DNA from: Anaerolineaceae bacterium
GTDB taxonomy: Bacteria > Chloroflexota > Anaerolineae > Aggregatilineales > Phototrophicaceae
Direction: 5' to 3'
Length of the DNA stretch: 64,000 nucleotides
Assembly: GCA_028818375.1 (NCBI GenBank)
Contig: JAPPOB010000010.1
Location: 1 to 64,000, forward strand
Below the pieces are notes generated by a model, which worked only from the letters and a program-made list of their open reading frames with translations, ran no database searches and had not been told where the DNA came from. Numbering within the stretch: the first letter of the stretch is position 1; every line of letters begins with the position of its first letter. The translations under genes were made by a program, and so were the position numbers. Positions 26,593-39,062 of this stretch are shown here, in pieces.

Positions 26593-27498
26593 GTGCCTTC
26601 ACTTAAACTGCCGCGCCTGCGTCGCCGCCAGTCGACAGAGCAATCATCGCAGACAGTGCCACCCCCGGTAGACAATGGATTCGATCCCGATGATGGCCAT
26701 GGCGCTCGCATGGGGTTCTTCGAGCACCTCGACGAACTGCGTACGCGCCTGTTCAAGGCAGCCCTGGGCCTTGTGCTTGGCACGGCTGTCGGCGTGGCGC
26801 TGGCCGCACCGGCGCTTGACTACTTGCGTACCCCTTACTGCACGGTTGTCGCCATTAACGATGCGGCGCGACGTGGTGAAGACATTGACATCAACGCCCT
26901 TCAAAACAGCGACATCGACTGCCAGTACGTGAACCTTGGTCCAACGGGCAGCGTAGTGGCCTATTTCCGCGTCGCCCTGATGGTGGGCGCCGGATTTGCG
27001 ATGCCGCTCATCGTCTACCAGTTGCTGATGTTCATCTTTCCGGGCCTTACGCGCAAGGAAAAACGCATCGTCCTGATGTCCTTGCCGGCCATTTCCCTCC
27101 TCTTCGTCGTGGGGGTCGTATTTTCCTGGTTTGTGCTCATGCCACCGGCGCTGGGTTTTCTGGAAGGGTTCCAGCAAAATCTGTTTCGCTCGGAATGGAC
27201 CGCCGATCTTTATCTCAGCTTTGTCACGTCGCTGATTTTCTGGATGGGCGTGGCCTTTGAAACGCCGCTGGTCTTTTTTGTTCTGGGCTTGCTGGGCCTG
27301 GTCAGCACCATAGCGCTGATTCGGAACTGGCGCTTTGCGATCATTGGCGCGGCCATCGCCGCGGCCGTCATCACTCCGACCATAGATCCCGTGAACATGC
27401 TGCTGGTCATGGCGCCCTTGCTCGCGCTTTACGTGTTGAGCATCCTGCTGGTTTACATTTCCAGACGAATCTCCCGCCTTGAGGATCCCGCCGTCTGA
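26593..27498 (+). CDS. tatC: Sec-independent translocase protein TatC
   Basis: 301 residues from GTG 26593, or 262 from ATG 26710. Six membrane segments. The signal-recognition motif is FFEHLDELRTR with the conserved Glu48. PGLTRKEKR in the loop before helix 3 and VITPTIDPVNMLLVMAPL near the end are typical. The first periplasmic loop carries an extended segment with two cysteines. The GTG start puts a polar 39-residue tail before the first motif and keeps the gene close to tatA. Confidence 0.93.
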   Translation: MPSLKLPRLRRRQSTEQSSQTVPPPVDNGFDPDDGHGARMGFFEHLDELRTRLFKAALGLVLGTAVGVALAAPALDYLRTPYCTVVAINDAARRGEDIDINALQNSDIDCQYVNLGPTGSVVAYFRVALMVGAGFAMPLIVYQLLMFIFPGLTRKEKRIVLMSLPAISLLFVVGVVFSWFVLMPPALGFLEGFQQNLFRSEWTADLYLSFVTSLIFWMGVAFETPLVFFVLGLLGLVSTIALIRNWRFAIIGAAIAAAVITPTIDPVNMLLVMAPLLALYVLSILLVYISRRISRLEDPAV

Positions 27499-27527
27499 CC
27501 CATGGTAGCGGACTGGAGTAGCAAGCC

Positions 27528-28460
27528 ATGACGACAAGAACGCATCATCCCGGTCGCATACACGTTTACGGCGTCCCGATGGACCTCGGCCAGGAAAAGC
27601 GTGGCGTGGATCTGGGGCCGATCGCCATTCGATATGCCGGTCTGGCCGAACGGCTGGAACGGCAGGGATGGGAAGTCATCGATCATGGCGACATGTCCAT
27701 GGACGCCTCCCGACTCATGATGCGCAAGGTTAATTTTGGAGGGCACACGGTCTATCACTCCAGTGCCATCATCAACATCGCCCGCTCGCTGCATCATCGC
27801 ATTGAGGAAGACGCCCGCCTGCAGGACAAGGTGCTCATGCTGGGCGGTGACCACAGCGCCTCGCTGGGCAGCGTGGCCAGCACACTGCAGCGTCCCGGTC
27901 GCGCCGGAGTGATCTGGATCGACGCTCACGGCGATTTCAACACGCCACAGACCTCACCCTCCGGCAATGTGCACGGCATGGTAGTCGCCTGGCTGATGGG
28001 GCGGGGAATCCCTCGACCGGGGGTTAGCGAAATCAATTTGCAACCGGACCAGATGTGCATGATCGCCATCCGCGACCTGGACCCGCTGGAGGCCGCCAAC
28101 CTTGATGCCAGTGGAATAAACGTTGCCACCATACGGGACGTTGAGGAACGCGGCATTTCGGTGGTGGTGCATGACGCGCTTGACAGACTGGGCGATATCG
28201 ATTCGCTGCACGTCAGCTTTGACCTCGATTCACTGGAGCCGGCCGTCGCGCCTGGCGTGGGCACGCCGGTACCCGGCGGCCTTACGCAACGGGAAGCGCT
28301 TCTGCTGGCGGAGATTCTGGGTGACGACGGACGCGTCACCACCCTTGACCTGGTCGAGGTGAATCCCATACTTGACGAGGCCAACAAGACGGCCAGATTC
28401 GCCGTGGACATCGCGGCCAGCCTGATGGGCGAACGCATTTTGCATCCGGAAGATGTTTAG
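27528..28460 (+). CDS. rocF: arginase
   Basis: 310 residues. Hydrolyses arginine to ornithine and urea. All six manganese ligands are present: His109 (GGDHS), Asp132, His134 and Asp136 (DAHGDFN), Asp232 and Asp234 (SFDLDSLEP). The substrate loop TSPSGNVHGM is arginase-like rather than agmatinase-like. It follows tatC after 29 bases and precedes the sulfate-activation gene by 22 bases, so it may be in the same transcript. Confidence 0.92.
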   Translation: MTTRTHHPGRIHVYGVPMDLGQEKRGVDLGPIAIRYAGLAERLERQGWEVIDHGDMSMDASRLMMRKVNFGGHTVYHSSAIINIARSLHHRIEEDARLQDKVLMLGGDHSASLGSVASTLQRPGRAGVIWIDAHGDFNTPQTSPSGNVHGMVVAWLMGRGIPRPGVSEINLQPDQMCMIAIRDLDPLEAANLDASGINVATIRDVEERGISVVVHDALDRLGDIDSLHVSFDLDSLEPAVAPGVGTPVPGGLTQREALLLAEILGDDGRVTTLDLVEVNPILDEANKTARFAVDIAASLMGERILHPEDV

Positions 28461-28482
28461 GGCCGAAGTAAACGGAGCAGGA

Positions 28483-30222
28483 ATGTCGAAAGAGCAATCG
28501 ATCCTGATCGCCCCCTGGGGTGGTCGCCTGGTCAATCTCCTGACGGCGCCGGAGCAACTGGAGGAGGCCCATGCTCATGCAGGGACCCTGCCCTCGATCC
28601 AGTTGAGTGAACGCGCTGTCTGTGATCTGGAGTTGCTGGCCACCGGCGGTTTCTCGCCGCTGGATGGCTTCATGGGGCAGGCCGACTACCGACGGGTGGT
28701 GGAGGAGATGCGTCTGGCGGATGGCACGCTGTTCCCCATACCGGTGACCCTTCCCGTCAGCGAAGACAGCGAACTTCGGCTGGACCAGGAAATCGCGTTG
28801 CGTGACAGCAAGAACAATCTGCTGGCCATCATGCTCGTGGAGGAAATCTACCCCTGGGACCGGGACGCCGATTCGCTGCAGGTGTTTGGCAGCCGGGACG
28901 CGCGTCACCCCCTTGTGGCCGAATTGCATCGCTGGGGGCCCCTGAACGTGGCGGGGAAACTGCAGGTGCTACAGGTGCCGCCGCATCCGGACTTCCGCTT
29001 TTTGCGCCGCACGCCGGCCGAAACGCGCGCCTTGCTGGAAGAATACGGCCATCGCGATGTGGTGGCCTTTCAGACGCGCAATCCGCTCCACCGCGCCCAC
29101 GAAGAATTGACCAAGCGCGCCGTCGAGGACGTTGACGGTGTCTTGTTGCTGCATCCGGTGGTGGGCATGACGCGGCCCGGAGACATCGATCACTTCACCC
29201 GCGTCCGGGCCTACCGCGCGCTCGTCGATCGCTACTACGAGCGGGACCGGATCCTGCTTTCGCTGCTGCCGCTGGCGATGCGCATGGCCGGCCCGCGAGA
29301 GGCCCTGTGGCACGCCATCATTCGCCGCAATCACGGCGCCAACCACATCATTATCGGTCGCGACCACGCAGGCCCCGGAGACGATTCGCTGGGGCGCCCC
29401 TTTTACGGTCCCTACGATGCCCAGGAACTGGTGCAGGCGCATGCGAAGGAGTTGGGCGTCGGAGTCATACCCTTCCGCAAACTGGTCTATCTGCCGCGCG
29501 AGCGCCGCTTTGAGGAGATCAACCGGGTTGAGGACGATGCCGAGGTCGCTGACATTTCCGGCACCCAGGTTCGGGAAGACTATCTGGGGCGTGGGCGGGC
29601 GTTGCCGACCTGGTTCACGCGCCCCGAAGTGGCGGAAATCCTCCGCGATGCCCGGCCGCCCCGGCACCGCCAGGGGGCCTGCATTTGGTTGACCGGCCTC
29701 AGCGGCTCCGGCAAGTCCACCACAGCGGACCTGCTGACCGTGCTGCTGATGGAACACGGTCGCCAGGTGACCGTGCTGGACGGTGATATCGTGCGCACGC
29801 ATCTCTCAAAGGGCCTCGGTTTCAGCCAGGAGGACCGTGACACCAACATCCGGCGCATCGGCTTCGTGGCGGCCGAGATTGTGCGCCACGGCGGCATCGT
29901 CATTTGCGCGGCGATCAGTCCCTGGCGCGTCACGCGCGATGACGTGCGCAACATGGTCGGCACGGACTTCATAGAAGTCTATCTGGACACGCCGCTGGAG
30001 GTCTGCGAGGCGCGCGACAGCAAGGGCCTCTACGCCAGGGCGCGCGCAGGGGAAATCCGCGGCTTCACAGGTATCGACGACCCCTACGAGCCCCCGTTGA
30101 ATCCGGAAGTCACCCTGCAGACCGTCGAAAGGGACGCGGAAGACAATGCCGCCATCGTGCTCGACCTGCTGCGCGAGCGCGGCCTGATTATGACGCCACA
30201 GGCGGACCCGCAGCCGGCCTGA
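28483..30222 (+). CDS. sat-cysC: bifunctional sulfate adenylyltransferase/adenylylsulfate kinase
   Basis: 579 residues. The N-terminal ATP sulfurylase domain (1-390) has QTRNPLHRAHE from Gln197 and GRDHAGPG; it forms APS from sulfate and ATP. The C-terminal APS kinase domain (395-570) has the P-loop GLSGSGKST (405-413) and LDGDIVRTHL; it forms PAPS. Chloroflexota commonly have this fusion. Start chosen at ATG 28483 with GGAG upstream; an upstream ATG at 28453 overlaps the arginase gene. The phosphatase-superfamily gene follows at once. Confidence 0.94.
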   Translation: MSKEQSILIAPWGGRLVNLLTAPEQLEEAHAHAGTLPSIQLSERAVCDLELLATGGFSPLDGFMGQADYRRVVEEMRLADGTLFPIPVTLPVSEDSELRLDQEIALRDSKNNLLAIMLVEEIYPWDRDADSLQVFGSRDARHPLVAELHRWGPLNVAGKLQVLQVPPHPDFRFLRRTPAETRALLEEYGHRDVVAFQTRNPLHRAHEELTKRAVEDVDGVLLLHPVVGMTRPGDIDHFTRVRAYRALVDRYYERDRILLSLLPLAMRMAGPREALWHAIIRRNHGANHIIIGRDHAGPGDDSLGRPFYGPYDAQELVQAHAKELGVGVIPFRKLVYLPRERRFEEINRVEDDAEVADISGTQVREDYLGRGRALPTWFTRPEVAEILRDARPPRHRQGACIWLTGLSGSGKSTTADLLTVLLMEHGRQVTVLDGDIVRTHLSKGLGFSQEDRDTNIRRIGFVAAEIVRHGGIVICAAISPWRVTRDDVRNMVGTDFIEVYLDTPLEVCEARDSKGLYARARAGEIRGFTGIDDPYEPPLNPEVTLQTVERDAEDNAAIVLDLLRERGLIMTPQADPQPA

Positions 30223-30226
30223 CTGC

Positions 30227-31624
30227 ATGCGATTGCTGCGCCGACGCCGGCGCTTGCTGCTTGTGGGCCTGGACGGCGCCGGCCCACAGCTTGCATTTGA
30301 AAGCTTCGCCAATGACCTGCCCACTCTCGGCGCCCTGCGCCGCGACGGCACTTGGGGCGAACTGCGCTCATGCATTCCCTGCATCACCGTGCCCGCCTGG
30401 TCCAGCATGTTCAGCGGCCGCGACCCCGGCGAACAGGGTGTATACGGCTTCCGCCAACGTGCAGGGGGCAGCTATCAGAAGCAGCGCCTGGCCGACAGCC
30501 GCAGCCTGCGACATCCGCGAGCGCATGACTTGCTGGGCGCTGCCGGGCGCGACTGCCTGGTCATGGGCCTGCCACAGACCTGGCCCGTGCAACCCCTGCG
30601 CGGCCACCTGGTCAGCGGCCCCCTGACGCCGGGCCTGGACAGCGCCTGCACCTGGCCCGCCGTCTTGCGTCAGGAACTGCAGCAACTGGCGCCGGACTTC
30701 CGCTTTGATGTGCAGGACTTCCGCGCCTGGGACCGGGAGCGCCTGCTGCGGAGCCTTGTTGACATGGCGGAGCAGCAGCATCGCGTATTCTGCCACCTGC
30801 TGCGTACGAAACGCTGGGACTTCGCACTGCAGGTGCACATGGGGCTGGACCGCGTCCAGCACGTTTTCTGGAGCGACCATGACCCGCAGCATCGCAACCA
30901 CGCGCCCGACGGGCGCTGGCGGCATGCCCTGCGCGATTTCTACATCATGCTGGACGACATGCTGGGCGATTTGATGGAGTTGGCTGGCGACGATTGTGAC
31001 TTGCTGGTGGTCAGCGACCACGGCGCCAAACGCATGGACGGCGGCATCTGCGTCAACGAGTGGCTGTGGCGCGAAGGCTGGTTGCGCCTGAAAGGCAATC
31101 CACCGGGAGATCGCTTAAGCAGATTGACCGATCTGGAGGTCGACTGGGCCAACACCCGCGCCTGGGCCGAGGGCGGCTACTGCGGACGCATCTGGTTGAA
31201 TGTTGCCGGCCGCGAGCCGCAGGGCTGTGTAAGCGTGGCAGAAGCGCCGGCGCTGCAGGACGAACTGGCCGCAGAATTGCGGGCTATCCGCGGGCCGGGA
31301 GGGCAATCGCTGCCGACGCAGGTCTATCGGCCCGGAGAGATCTACCGCGAGGTCCAGGGTCTGGCGCCGAACCTGCTGGTCTACTTCGGCGATTTGCACT
31401 GGCGCGCGATCGGGACCCTGGGTCACGGGCGCGACTGGTCGCTGGAGAACGACAGCGGGCCGGACGGCGCCAATCACGCGATGGAAGGGCTGTTCGTGCT
31501 GCGGGAGGCGCGCGGGCGCGGGCAGGGCAAGGTGCAGGGTCGCCAGTTGATGGACATCGCGCCGACGATTCTCAAGCGCCTGGGCGTCCCGCGTCCGCCT
31601 GGGATGCAGGGGCGGGCGATCTAG
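30227..31624 (+). CDS. alkaline phosphatase superfamily protein (nucleotide pyrophosphatase/phosphodiesterase-like)
   Basis: 465 residues, no signal peptide. The N-terminal GLDGAGP binds metal, CITVPAWSSMFSGRDPG carries the probable Thr nucleophile, and VSDHGAKRMDGG and GANHAMEG supply further metal ligands. Family members cleave phosphomono- or phosphodiesters. Placed four bases after the PAPS-forming gene, it could act on a sulfonucleotide or sulfated product, which is inference only. An arginine-rich start (MRLLRRRRR) precedes the first strand. Confidence 0.82.
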   Translation: MRLLRRRRRLLLVGLDGAGPQLAFESFANDLPTLGALRRDGTWGELRSCIPCITVPAWSSMFSGRDPGEQGVYGFRQRAGGSYQKQRLADSRSLRHPRAHDLLGAAGRDCLVMGLPQTWPVQPLRGHLVSGPLTPGLDSACTWPAVLRQELQQLAPDFRFDVQDFRAWDRERLLRSLVDMAEQQHRVFCHLLRTKRWDFALQVHMGLDRVQHVFWSDHDPQHRNHAPDGRWRHALRDFYIMLDDMLGDLMELAGDDCDLLVVSDHGAKRMDGGICVNEWLWREGWLRLKGNPPGDRLSRLTDLEVDWANTRAWAEGGYCGRIWLNVAGREPQGCVSVAEAPALQDELAAELRAIRGPGGQSLPTQVYRPGEIYREVQGLAPNLLVYFGDLHWRAIGTLGHGRDWSLENDSGPDGANHAMEGLFVLREARGRGQGKVQGRQLMDIAPTILKRLGVPRPPGMQGRAI

Positions 31625-31630
31625 CAGTTG

Positions 31631-31861
31631 TCAGGTCGCGGCGGGCTGGCTTTCGGTCACTGGTCGGACCTGTTCGGCGCTTACCCAGGTGACGCCAATT
31701 GTGCTGCCGTCCTCTTCAAAGAACTCGACAGCGTAAGCTGCACCATTTTCGTAGATTTCGATGACCGCGCCACGGTCACCGACACGCAAGTCGCGATCCA
31801 GCAACTCGTCCTGTGCTGGAAGGTCAACGACGAGCGCACAGGATTTGTACAGCGGAATCAT
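31631..31861 (-). CDS. DUF4926 domain protein
   Basis: 76 residues. The pattern DLPAQDELLDRDLRVGDRG followed by AVIEIYENGAAYAVEFFEEDG and a C-terminal V-x-P is the DUF4926 SH3-like barrel. Function unknown. It overlaps the stop of the upstream DUF6883 gene (ATGA), so the two form a pair; such small pairs are often compared with toxin-antitoxin modules, but nothing here shows it. Confidence 0.75.
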   Translation of the reverse strand: MIPLYKSCALVVDLPAQDELLDRDLRVGDRGAVIEIYENGAAYAVEFFEEDGSTIGVTWVSAEQVRPVTESQPAAT

Positions 31862-32207
31862 TGTGTCCTCCTGCGCCCGCGCGGATATGCAGTAACCAAC
31901 CTTGGCTCAATATCTCCCCAACGGATTTGCCACACCGTGCGGAGGAACGCCTCACGACCATCGGCCATCTGCATCGCTCCTTCCAGTACATTGTATATGC
32001 CGTGCGGGCTGCTTCCGCTACCCGTTACCTTAATCTCCCGGGCATGGCGCAACAGGGCCACGTGCAATAACCGCCAATGTGAAAGGGAAAGCCGAATACC
32101 ATGAGAAAGCGCGCCTTCGGGCCACCATCGACGTGCTCCAGGTCAAGCAAATAGTCAACGAGCTTTTTTCGCTCAACTCGCGCGCGATCGGCGTTGGGCA
32201 ATTTCAC
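31858..32207 (-). pseudogene. DUF6883 gene broken by a one-base frameshift
   Basis: The GTG-started frame from 32207 reads VKLPNADRARVERKKLVDYL and then KARFLMVFGF, the usual DUF6883 opening. After VFGF the frame continues as unrelated sequence and stops at 32025. The rest of the domain (HVALLRHAREIKV, then FLRTVWQIRWGDIEPRLVTAYP) lies in the next frame down to 31858. One missing base in the T-run at about 32088-32090 would explain this: a restored TTTT gives FGFSLSHWRLL. It could be a genuine mutation or a homopolymer error. Confidence 0.8.
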
Positions 32208-32294
32208 TGCGGAAGGCAGCCTTCGGGTACGTCGAGGTTGACCTTGCCCTCCTTGCTGCGGTGGATAGAAGGCTTCAGTGAGAGCAATTGCACC

Positions 32295-35258
<2,964 letters not shown>

Positions 35259-35347
35259 CAGGGTGGCCTTTCAGACGTGGCTACAGGTCAAGGTTCGCCG
35301 GAATGCCGTTGCGGCCTGGCACAAAAGCGGGGCCCCATGTACGCCGC

Positions 35348-36394
35348 CTACGTCATAGACTGCATCAGTTTGTCGAGCGCTTCACGTGGGGGCCGCAGCA
35401 TGTTGTCGGGCAATTGCGTCAGGGGCCTGTCACTGAGGTTCTCGCTCTCGGCAAGGGTCATGCGAGGCTCCTCGTAATAGAGCAGCCCGGTCAGCAGCAG
35501 GTTGTCCATGCGGGCTTCTTCCAGCAACTGGATGGCCTGCACGCGTTGACGCGGGTCGTAGTCCCGGTCGGTCTTCTTGAGGCGGACGATTGTGCCATCG
35601 TGCATGGGTACATCAATGATTTGGCCCGCTTCATAGTCCTCGATCATGATTTCCTCGCGCTCCTCGACGAAGTCCGGCGCGAGCAAGTCAATATCGTGCA
35701 GGGGAATCTCGTGTTCCCTGCCATAGGGGTAACTCTTGGTCGAATCCGGCGCGTTGTTGAAGGTGACGCAGGGGCTGACGATATCGAGAACCGCCGTGCC
35801 CTTGTGCGCAATGGAGGCCTTGAGCAGGGCCTGCACCTGTCCGGGGTCGCCGGAAAAGCTGCGGCCCACGAAAGTGCAATTGCTGACGATGGCCTCCAGG
35901 GCCAGGTCAATGGATGGCAGGTCGTTGTCGCCGTAGTACTTGAGAAACTGGCCCTCGTCCGCAGTGGCGGAGAACTGGCCCTTGGTGAGACCGTAGACGC
36001 CGTTGTTTTCGATGATGTAGACCATGGGCACGTTGCGACGAAGCAGATGCTTGTACTGGCCGAGGCCAATGCTGCCCGTGTCGCCATCGCCGCTGACGCC
36101 CATGGCGACCAGTTCGTTGTTGACGGTGGTGGCGCCGGTGACGACCGAGGGCATACGGCCGTGAATCGCGTTGAAGGCGTGCGCGCGGCCCAGGAAATAG
36201 GCCGGAGTTTTGCTGGAGCAGCCAATGCCGCTCATCTTGATCACGTTGTGTTGCTCCAGACCCAGTTCGTAGGCGATGCGGATGATCTGGTTGCTGATCG
36301 AATCATGGCCGCAGCCGGGGCAAAGCGTACTCTTGCCGCCCCGGTAGTCGTTTCGGCTGAGGCCGAGCGCGTTAGTACGTGCGTTCCTGGGCAT
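35348..36394 (-). CDS. korB: 2-oxoacid:ferredoxin oxidoreductase subunit beta
   Basis: 348 residues. The CPGCGHDSI cluster and thiamine-diphosphate motif GDGDTGSIGLGQYKHLLRRN mark the beta subunit of the 2-oxoacid:ferredoxin oxidoreductase family. With the alpha subunit it oxidatively decarboxylates a 2-oxoacid (2-oxoglutarate is most likely) to acyl-CoA and reduces ferredoxin. ATG 36394 gives a 23-base overlap with korA; the frame extends to a TTG at 36433. A C-terminal tail of about 60 residues follows the core. Confidence 0.92.
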   Translation of the reverse strand: MPRNARTNALGLSRNDYRGGKSTLCPGCGHDSISNQIIRIAYELGLEQHNVIKMSGIGCSSKTPAYFLGRAHAFNAIHGRMPSVVTGATTVNNELVAMGVSGDGDTGSIGLGQYKHLLRRNVPMVYIIENNGVYGLTKGQFSATADEGQFLKYYGDNDLPSIDLALEAIVSNCTFVGRSFSGDPGQVQALLKASIAHKGTAVLDIVSPCVTFNNAPDSTKSYPYGREHEIPLHDIDLLAPDFVEEREEIMIEDYEAGQIIDVPMHDGTIVRLKKTDRDYDPRQRVQAIQLLEEARMDNLLLTGLLYYEEPRMTLAESENLSDRPLTQLPDNMLRPPREALDKLMQSMT

Positions 36395-38240
36395 TTTGGC
36401 CTTGCTCCATGTTGAGAATGCTTTCGTAGACAAAGCGGGGCGTCATGGGCAGACCGTCGCCCAGCGCCAGGGATTCCACGTGGCTGTTGTCCTGCGGCAT
36501 GTCGATGCGAATAAGGCTGGTCATCTGGCCGTCGAAGTTGTTTTCGACCACGTACACGCGCTCATGCTGCTCGATAAATGTGATGACTTCGGGTTTCAGC
36601 GGCAGTGCGCGGATGCGAAGGTAACTGGTGTCGACGCCGTCGGCGCGCAAGCGATCGCGCGCTTCCTGCACGGCCGGGTCGTTGGAACCATAGCTGACGA
36701 TTCCGATGCGCAGCTCCGGGCTGGTCTCGATTGCCGGCGCGGGCACCAGCGTACGCGCCGTCTCGAACTTGCGTCGCAGGCGCTCCATGTTCTCGACCCA
36801 GTCGTCGCTGCGCTCGCTGTATTCCCCCTTGTCGTTGTGGCCGGTGCCCCGGGTGAAATAGGCGGCACGGGGATGGTCCGTGCCGGGCAGCGTGCGCCAG
36901 GCGATTCCGTCCCTGTCGTAGTCGCGATAACGGTACCATTCGCCTTTTTCTGCAAAGAACTCTTCGAGACCGATCTTGTCAAGCGTCTTGCCCCGATTGA
37001 TTGGCCGGTCGGGGTACTCGAAGGGTTCGGACATCCAGTTGTTCATGCCAATGTCCAGGTCGCTGAGGACGAAGACCGGCGTTTGCAGGGAATCGGCGAG
37101 GTCGAAGGATTTCCAGCCAAACTCGAAACACTCGGCCGGATCGCGCGGCAGCAGCACCACCTGCTGGCTGTCGCCATGGCCGAGGAAACTGGTGAAGAGG
37201 ATGTCGCCCTGGCTGGTGCGCGTCGGCAAGCCGGTGCTGGGCCCCATGCGGGTGATATCCCAGATGACGACTGGAATCTCTGCGATGTAGGCGAGCCCGG
37301 CAAATTCCGACATCAGGCTGATGCCGGGTCCGCTGGTGGAAGTCAGGGCGCGCGCGCCCGCCCAGCCGGCGCCGACGACCATGCCAATGGCGGCGATTTC
37401 ATCCTCGGCCTGGATGACTGCCACAGTATCTTTTTCGTTTTCGGGGTCCTTGCGCAAATGGCGATAGCCCAGCAGGGCGTCGATCAGGCTGGTGGAAGGC
37501 GTGATGGGATACCAGGAGGCGAAGGTGACGCCGCCAAAGATGGCGCCCAGGGCCGCGGCCTCGTTGCCTGTGATGAGTATCTTGCCTTCGGTCAGATTCA
37601 TGGGCGCGAAACGGTAGGGGTCCTGCTTGACCAGGTTGTCGCGGGCCCACTCCCAGGCGGTCTCGATGACTTCGTAATTCATGTTGACGGGGCCGGCCTT
37701 GCCGCGGAACTGGTCCGAAAGCGCCCTGTGCACCTGGTCCAGCGGGATTTCAAAGAGCCAGGAGACGACGCCAACATAGACCATGTTGCCGACCTGTTCG
37801 CGCCTCGCCGAGGGGATCTTGAACTGGCGGATGGTTTCCTTCACCGGTATCTCGTACCAGATGATGTCATCGCGGGTGCGGCCCCACTTCCACTCCTGTG
37901 GAAGAATGACGACGCCACCTTCCGGCAGGTCGGCGATGTCCTCGGCGGCCGTGAGCTCGTTCATCGCGATGGCGATTTCTGTGGTATCGCGCCGGGCGAT
38001 GTAGCCCTCGCTGCTGACGCGGATGGTGTACCAGGTGGGAAGACCCTTGATGTTTGAGGGGAAGAGGTTCTTGCCGTTGACCGGAATGCCCATGTGAAAC
38101 AGGGACCGCACCAGGACGCTGTTTGAAGTCTGGCTGCCGGAACCGTTTTTGGTGGCTACCATAAACGCAAAGTCGTTGACGTGACTCTCGCGCTCTTCGG
38201 CCAGAAACTCTGTATCCTGCTGAATCTCTGCGATACTCAT
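36372..38240 (-). CDS. korA: 2-oxoacid:ferredoxin oxidoreductase subunit alpha (gamma-alpha fusion)
   Basis: 622 residues. An N-terminal gamma domain (about 20-200, starting FAFMVATKNGSGSQTSNSVL) is fused to the pyrimidine-binding alpha part with YPITPSTSLIDALL, IQAEDEIAAIGMVVGAGWAG and TSTSGPGISLM, and a C-terminal transketolase-like domain. Together with KorB it forms a two-subunit enzyme of the aerobic or facultative type. Translational overlap with korB supports one complex. The regulator gene ends 63 bases upstream on the same strand. Confidence 0.93.
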   Translation of the reverse strand: MSIAEIQQDTEFLAEERESHVNDFAFMVATKNGSGSQTSNSVLVRSLFHMGIPVNGKNLFPSNIKGLPTWYTIRVSSEGYIARRDTTEIAIAMNELTAAEDIADLPEGGVVILPQEWKWGRTRDDIIWYEIPVKETIRQFKIPSARREQVGNMVYVGVVSWLFEIPLDQVHRALSDQFRGKAGPVNMNYEVIETAWEWARDNLVKQDPYRFAPMNLTEGKILITGNEAAALGAIFGGVTFASWYPITPSTSLIDALLGYRHLRKDPENEKDTVAVIQAEDEIAAIGMVVGAGWAGARALTSTSGPGISLMSEFAGLAYIAEIPVVIWDITRMGPSTGLPTRTSQGDILFTSFLGHGDSQQVVLLPRDPAECFEFGWKSFDLADSLQTPVFVLSDLDIGMNNWMSEPFEYPDRPINRGKTLDKIGLEEFFAEKGEWYRYRDYDRDGIAWRTLPGTDHPRAAYFTRGTGHNDKGEYSERSDDWVENMERLRRKFETARTLVPAPAIETSPELRIGIVSYGSNDPAVQEARDRLRADGVDTSYLRIRALPLKPEVITFIEQHERVYVVENNFDGQMTSLIRIDMPQDNSHVESLALGDGLPMTPRFVYESILNMEQGQNAQERTY

Positions 38241-38303
38241 GTCATGTTGGCGCCGAAGCGCCCGGCTCCTTTTCTGCTCCTGACAGTCCCTGGCGGTTTG
38301 CCG

Positions 38304-39041
38304 TCATCCGGCGACGCCGGTCAGGACATTTTCCCCCGGGACGGAAACGCGCTGCCTGCGCGGGGGATAACGCAGCAACTCCGTGTGTTTCCGAAAGTGT
38401 TCGCGCGCCGCCCCGAAATCTCCGACGCGGATGGCCTGCAGGATCCGTCCGTGGTAGTCCCAGACGGTTTGCAGGTAGTCGTAATCGGCGTAGCGATTGA
38501 TTTCGATGGCGTCGTAAGCGTCCCAGTAGGCCTCCAGCAGGCCCGTGACAAAGGGGTTCTGCAAATGGCGGAAAATGCCCAGGTGAAACTCCCGGTGTTC
38601 CTGATTGGGGATCTGGATCCACTCTTCATCGTCCAGCTTGGCTCGCGCCCGCGCCATGCAGTCCTCCAGCGCGGCCAGATCATCCTCGTTCAGCAGGACA
38701 CAGGCCTCGTCCCAAAAGGCCAGTTCAATGTGCTGACGGAGTTCGCTGAACAATTCAAAATTGCCTTCGTCCATGGCCAGGGAGAAGAACAGGGCCAGGC
38801 GGACCGCCGGCGTAAAGCGCCAGTCCCGCAGGCGCATGCCCATTCCCGCGCGCACCTCGACCAGGCCAAGGCTGCGCGCAACTTCCAGTTGTTCCCGCAC
38901 CTTGCTGGTGCTGATGCCCAGCAATTCCTCGCCCTGCAACTCGCTTATCGTCGGCAGGCGGTCTCCAGGGCGGAAGCGCCCGCTGGCGAGGAATTCCAGG
39001 AGTTCGGAGTCAATGTCGAGCCGTGCCATGGTCGGCATCAT
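38304..39041 (-). CDS. FadR/FCD-type GntR-family transcription regulator
   Basis: 245 residues. The N-terminal winged helix (about 8-75) shows FRPGDRLPTISEL and TSKVREQLEVARSLGLVEVRAGMGM; the C-terminal all-helical FCD ligand domain (about 85-235) has HIELAFWDEA, QEHREFHLGIF and YHGRILQAI with metal-type His residues. It has its own promoter and a perfect palindrome between promoter and start, so it probably represses itself and the downstream korA-korB-ATPase genes, with an organic acid as likely effector. Confidence 0.88.
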   Translation of the reverse strand: MMPTMARLDIDSELLEFLASGRFRPGDRLPTISELQGEELLGISTSKVREQLEVARSLGLVEVRAGMGMRLRDWRFTPAVRLALFFSLAMDEGNFELFSELRQHIELAFWDEACVLLNEDDLAALEDCMARARAKLDDEEWIQIPNQEHREFHLGIFRHLQNPFVTGLLEAYWDAYDAIEINRYADYDYLQTVWDYHGRILQAIRVGDFGAAREHFRKHTELLRYPPRRQRVSVPGENVLTGVAG

Positions 39042-39062
39042 CCAGTGCCAGATGTCCTGCGA

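Noticed and set aside
36396..38057. Open frame of 553 codons opposite korA
   Set aside because: Shadow of korA: low-complexity composition, no motif and no ribosome site.
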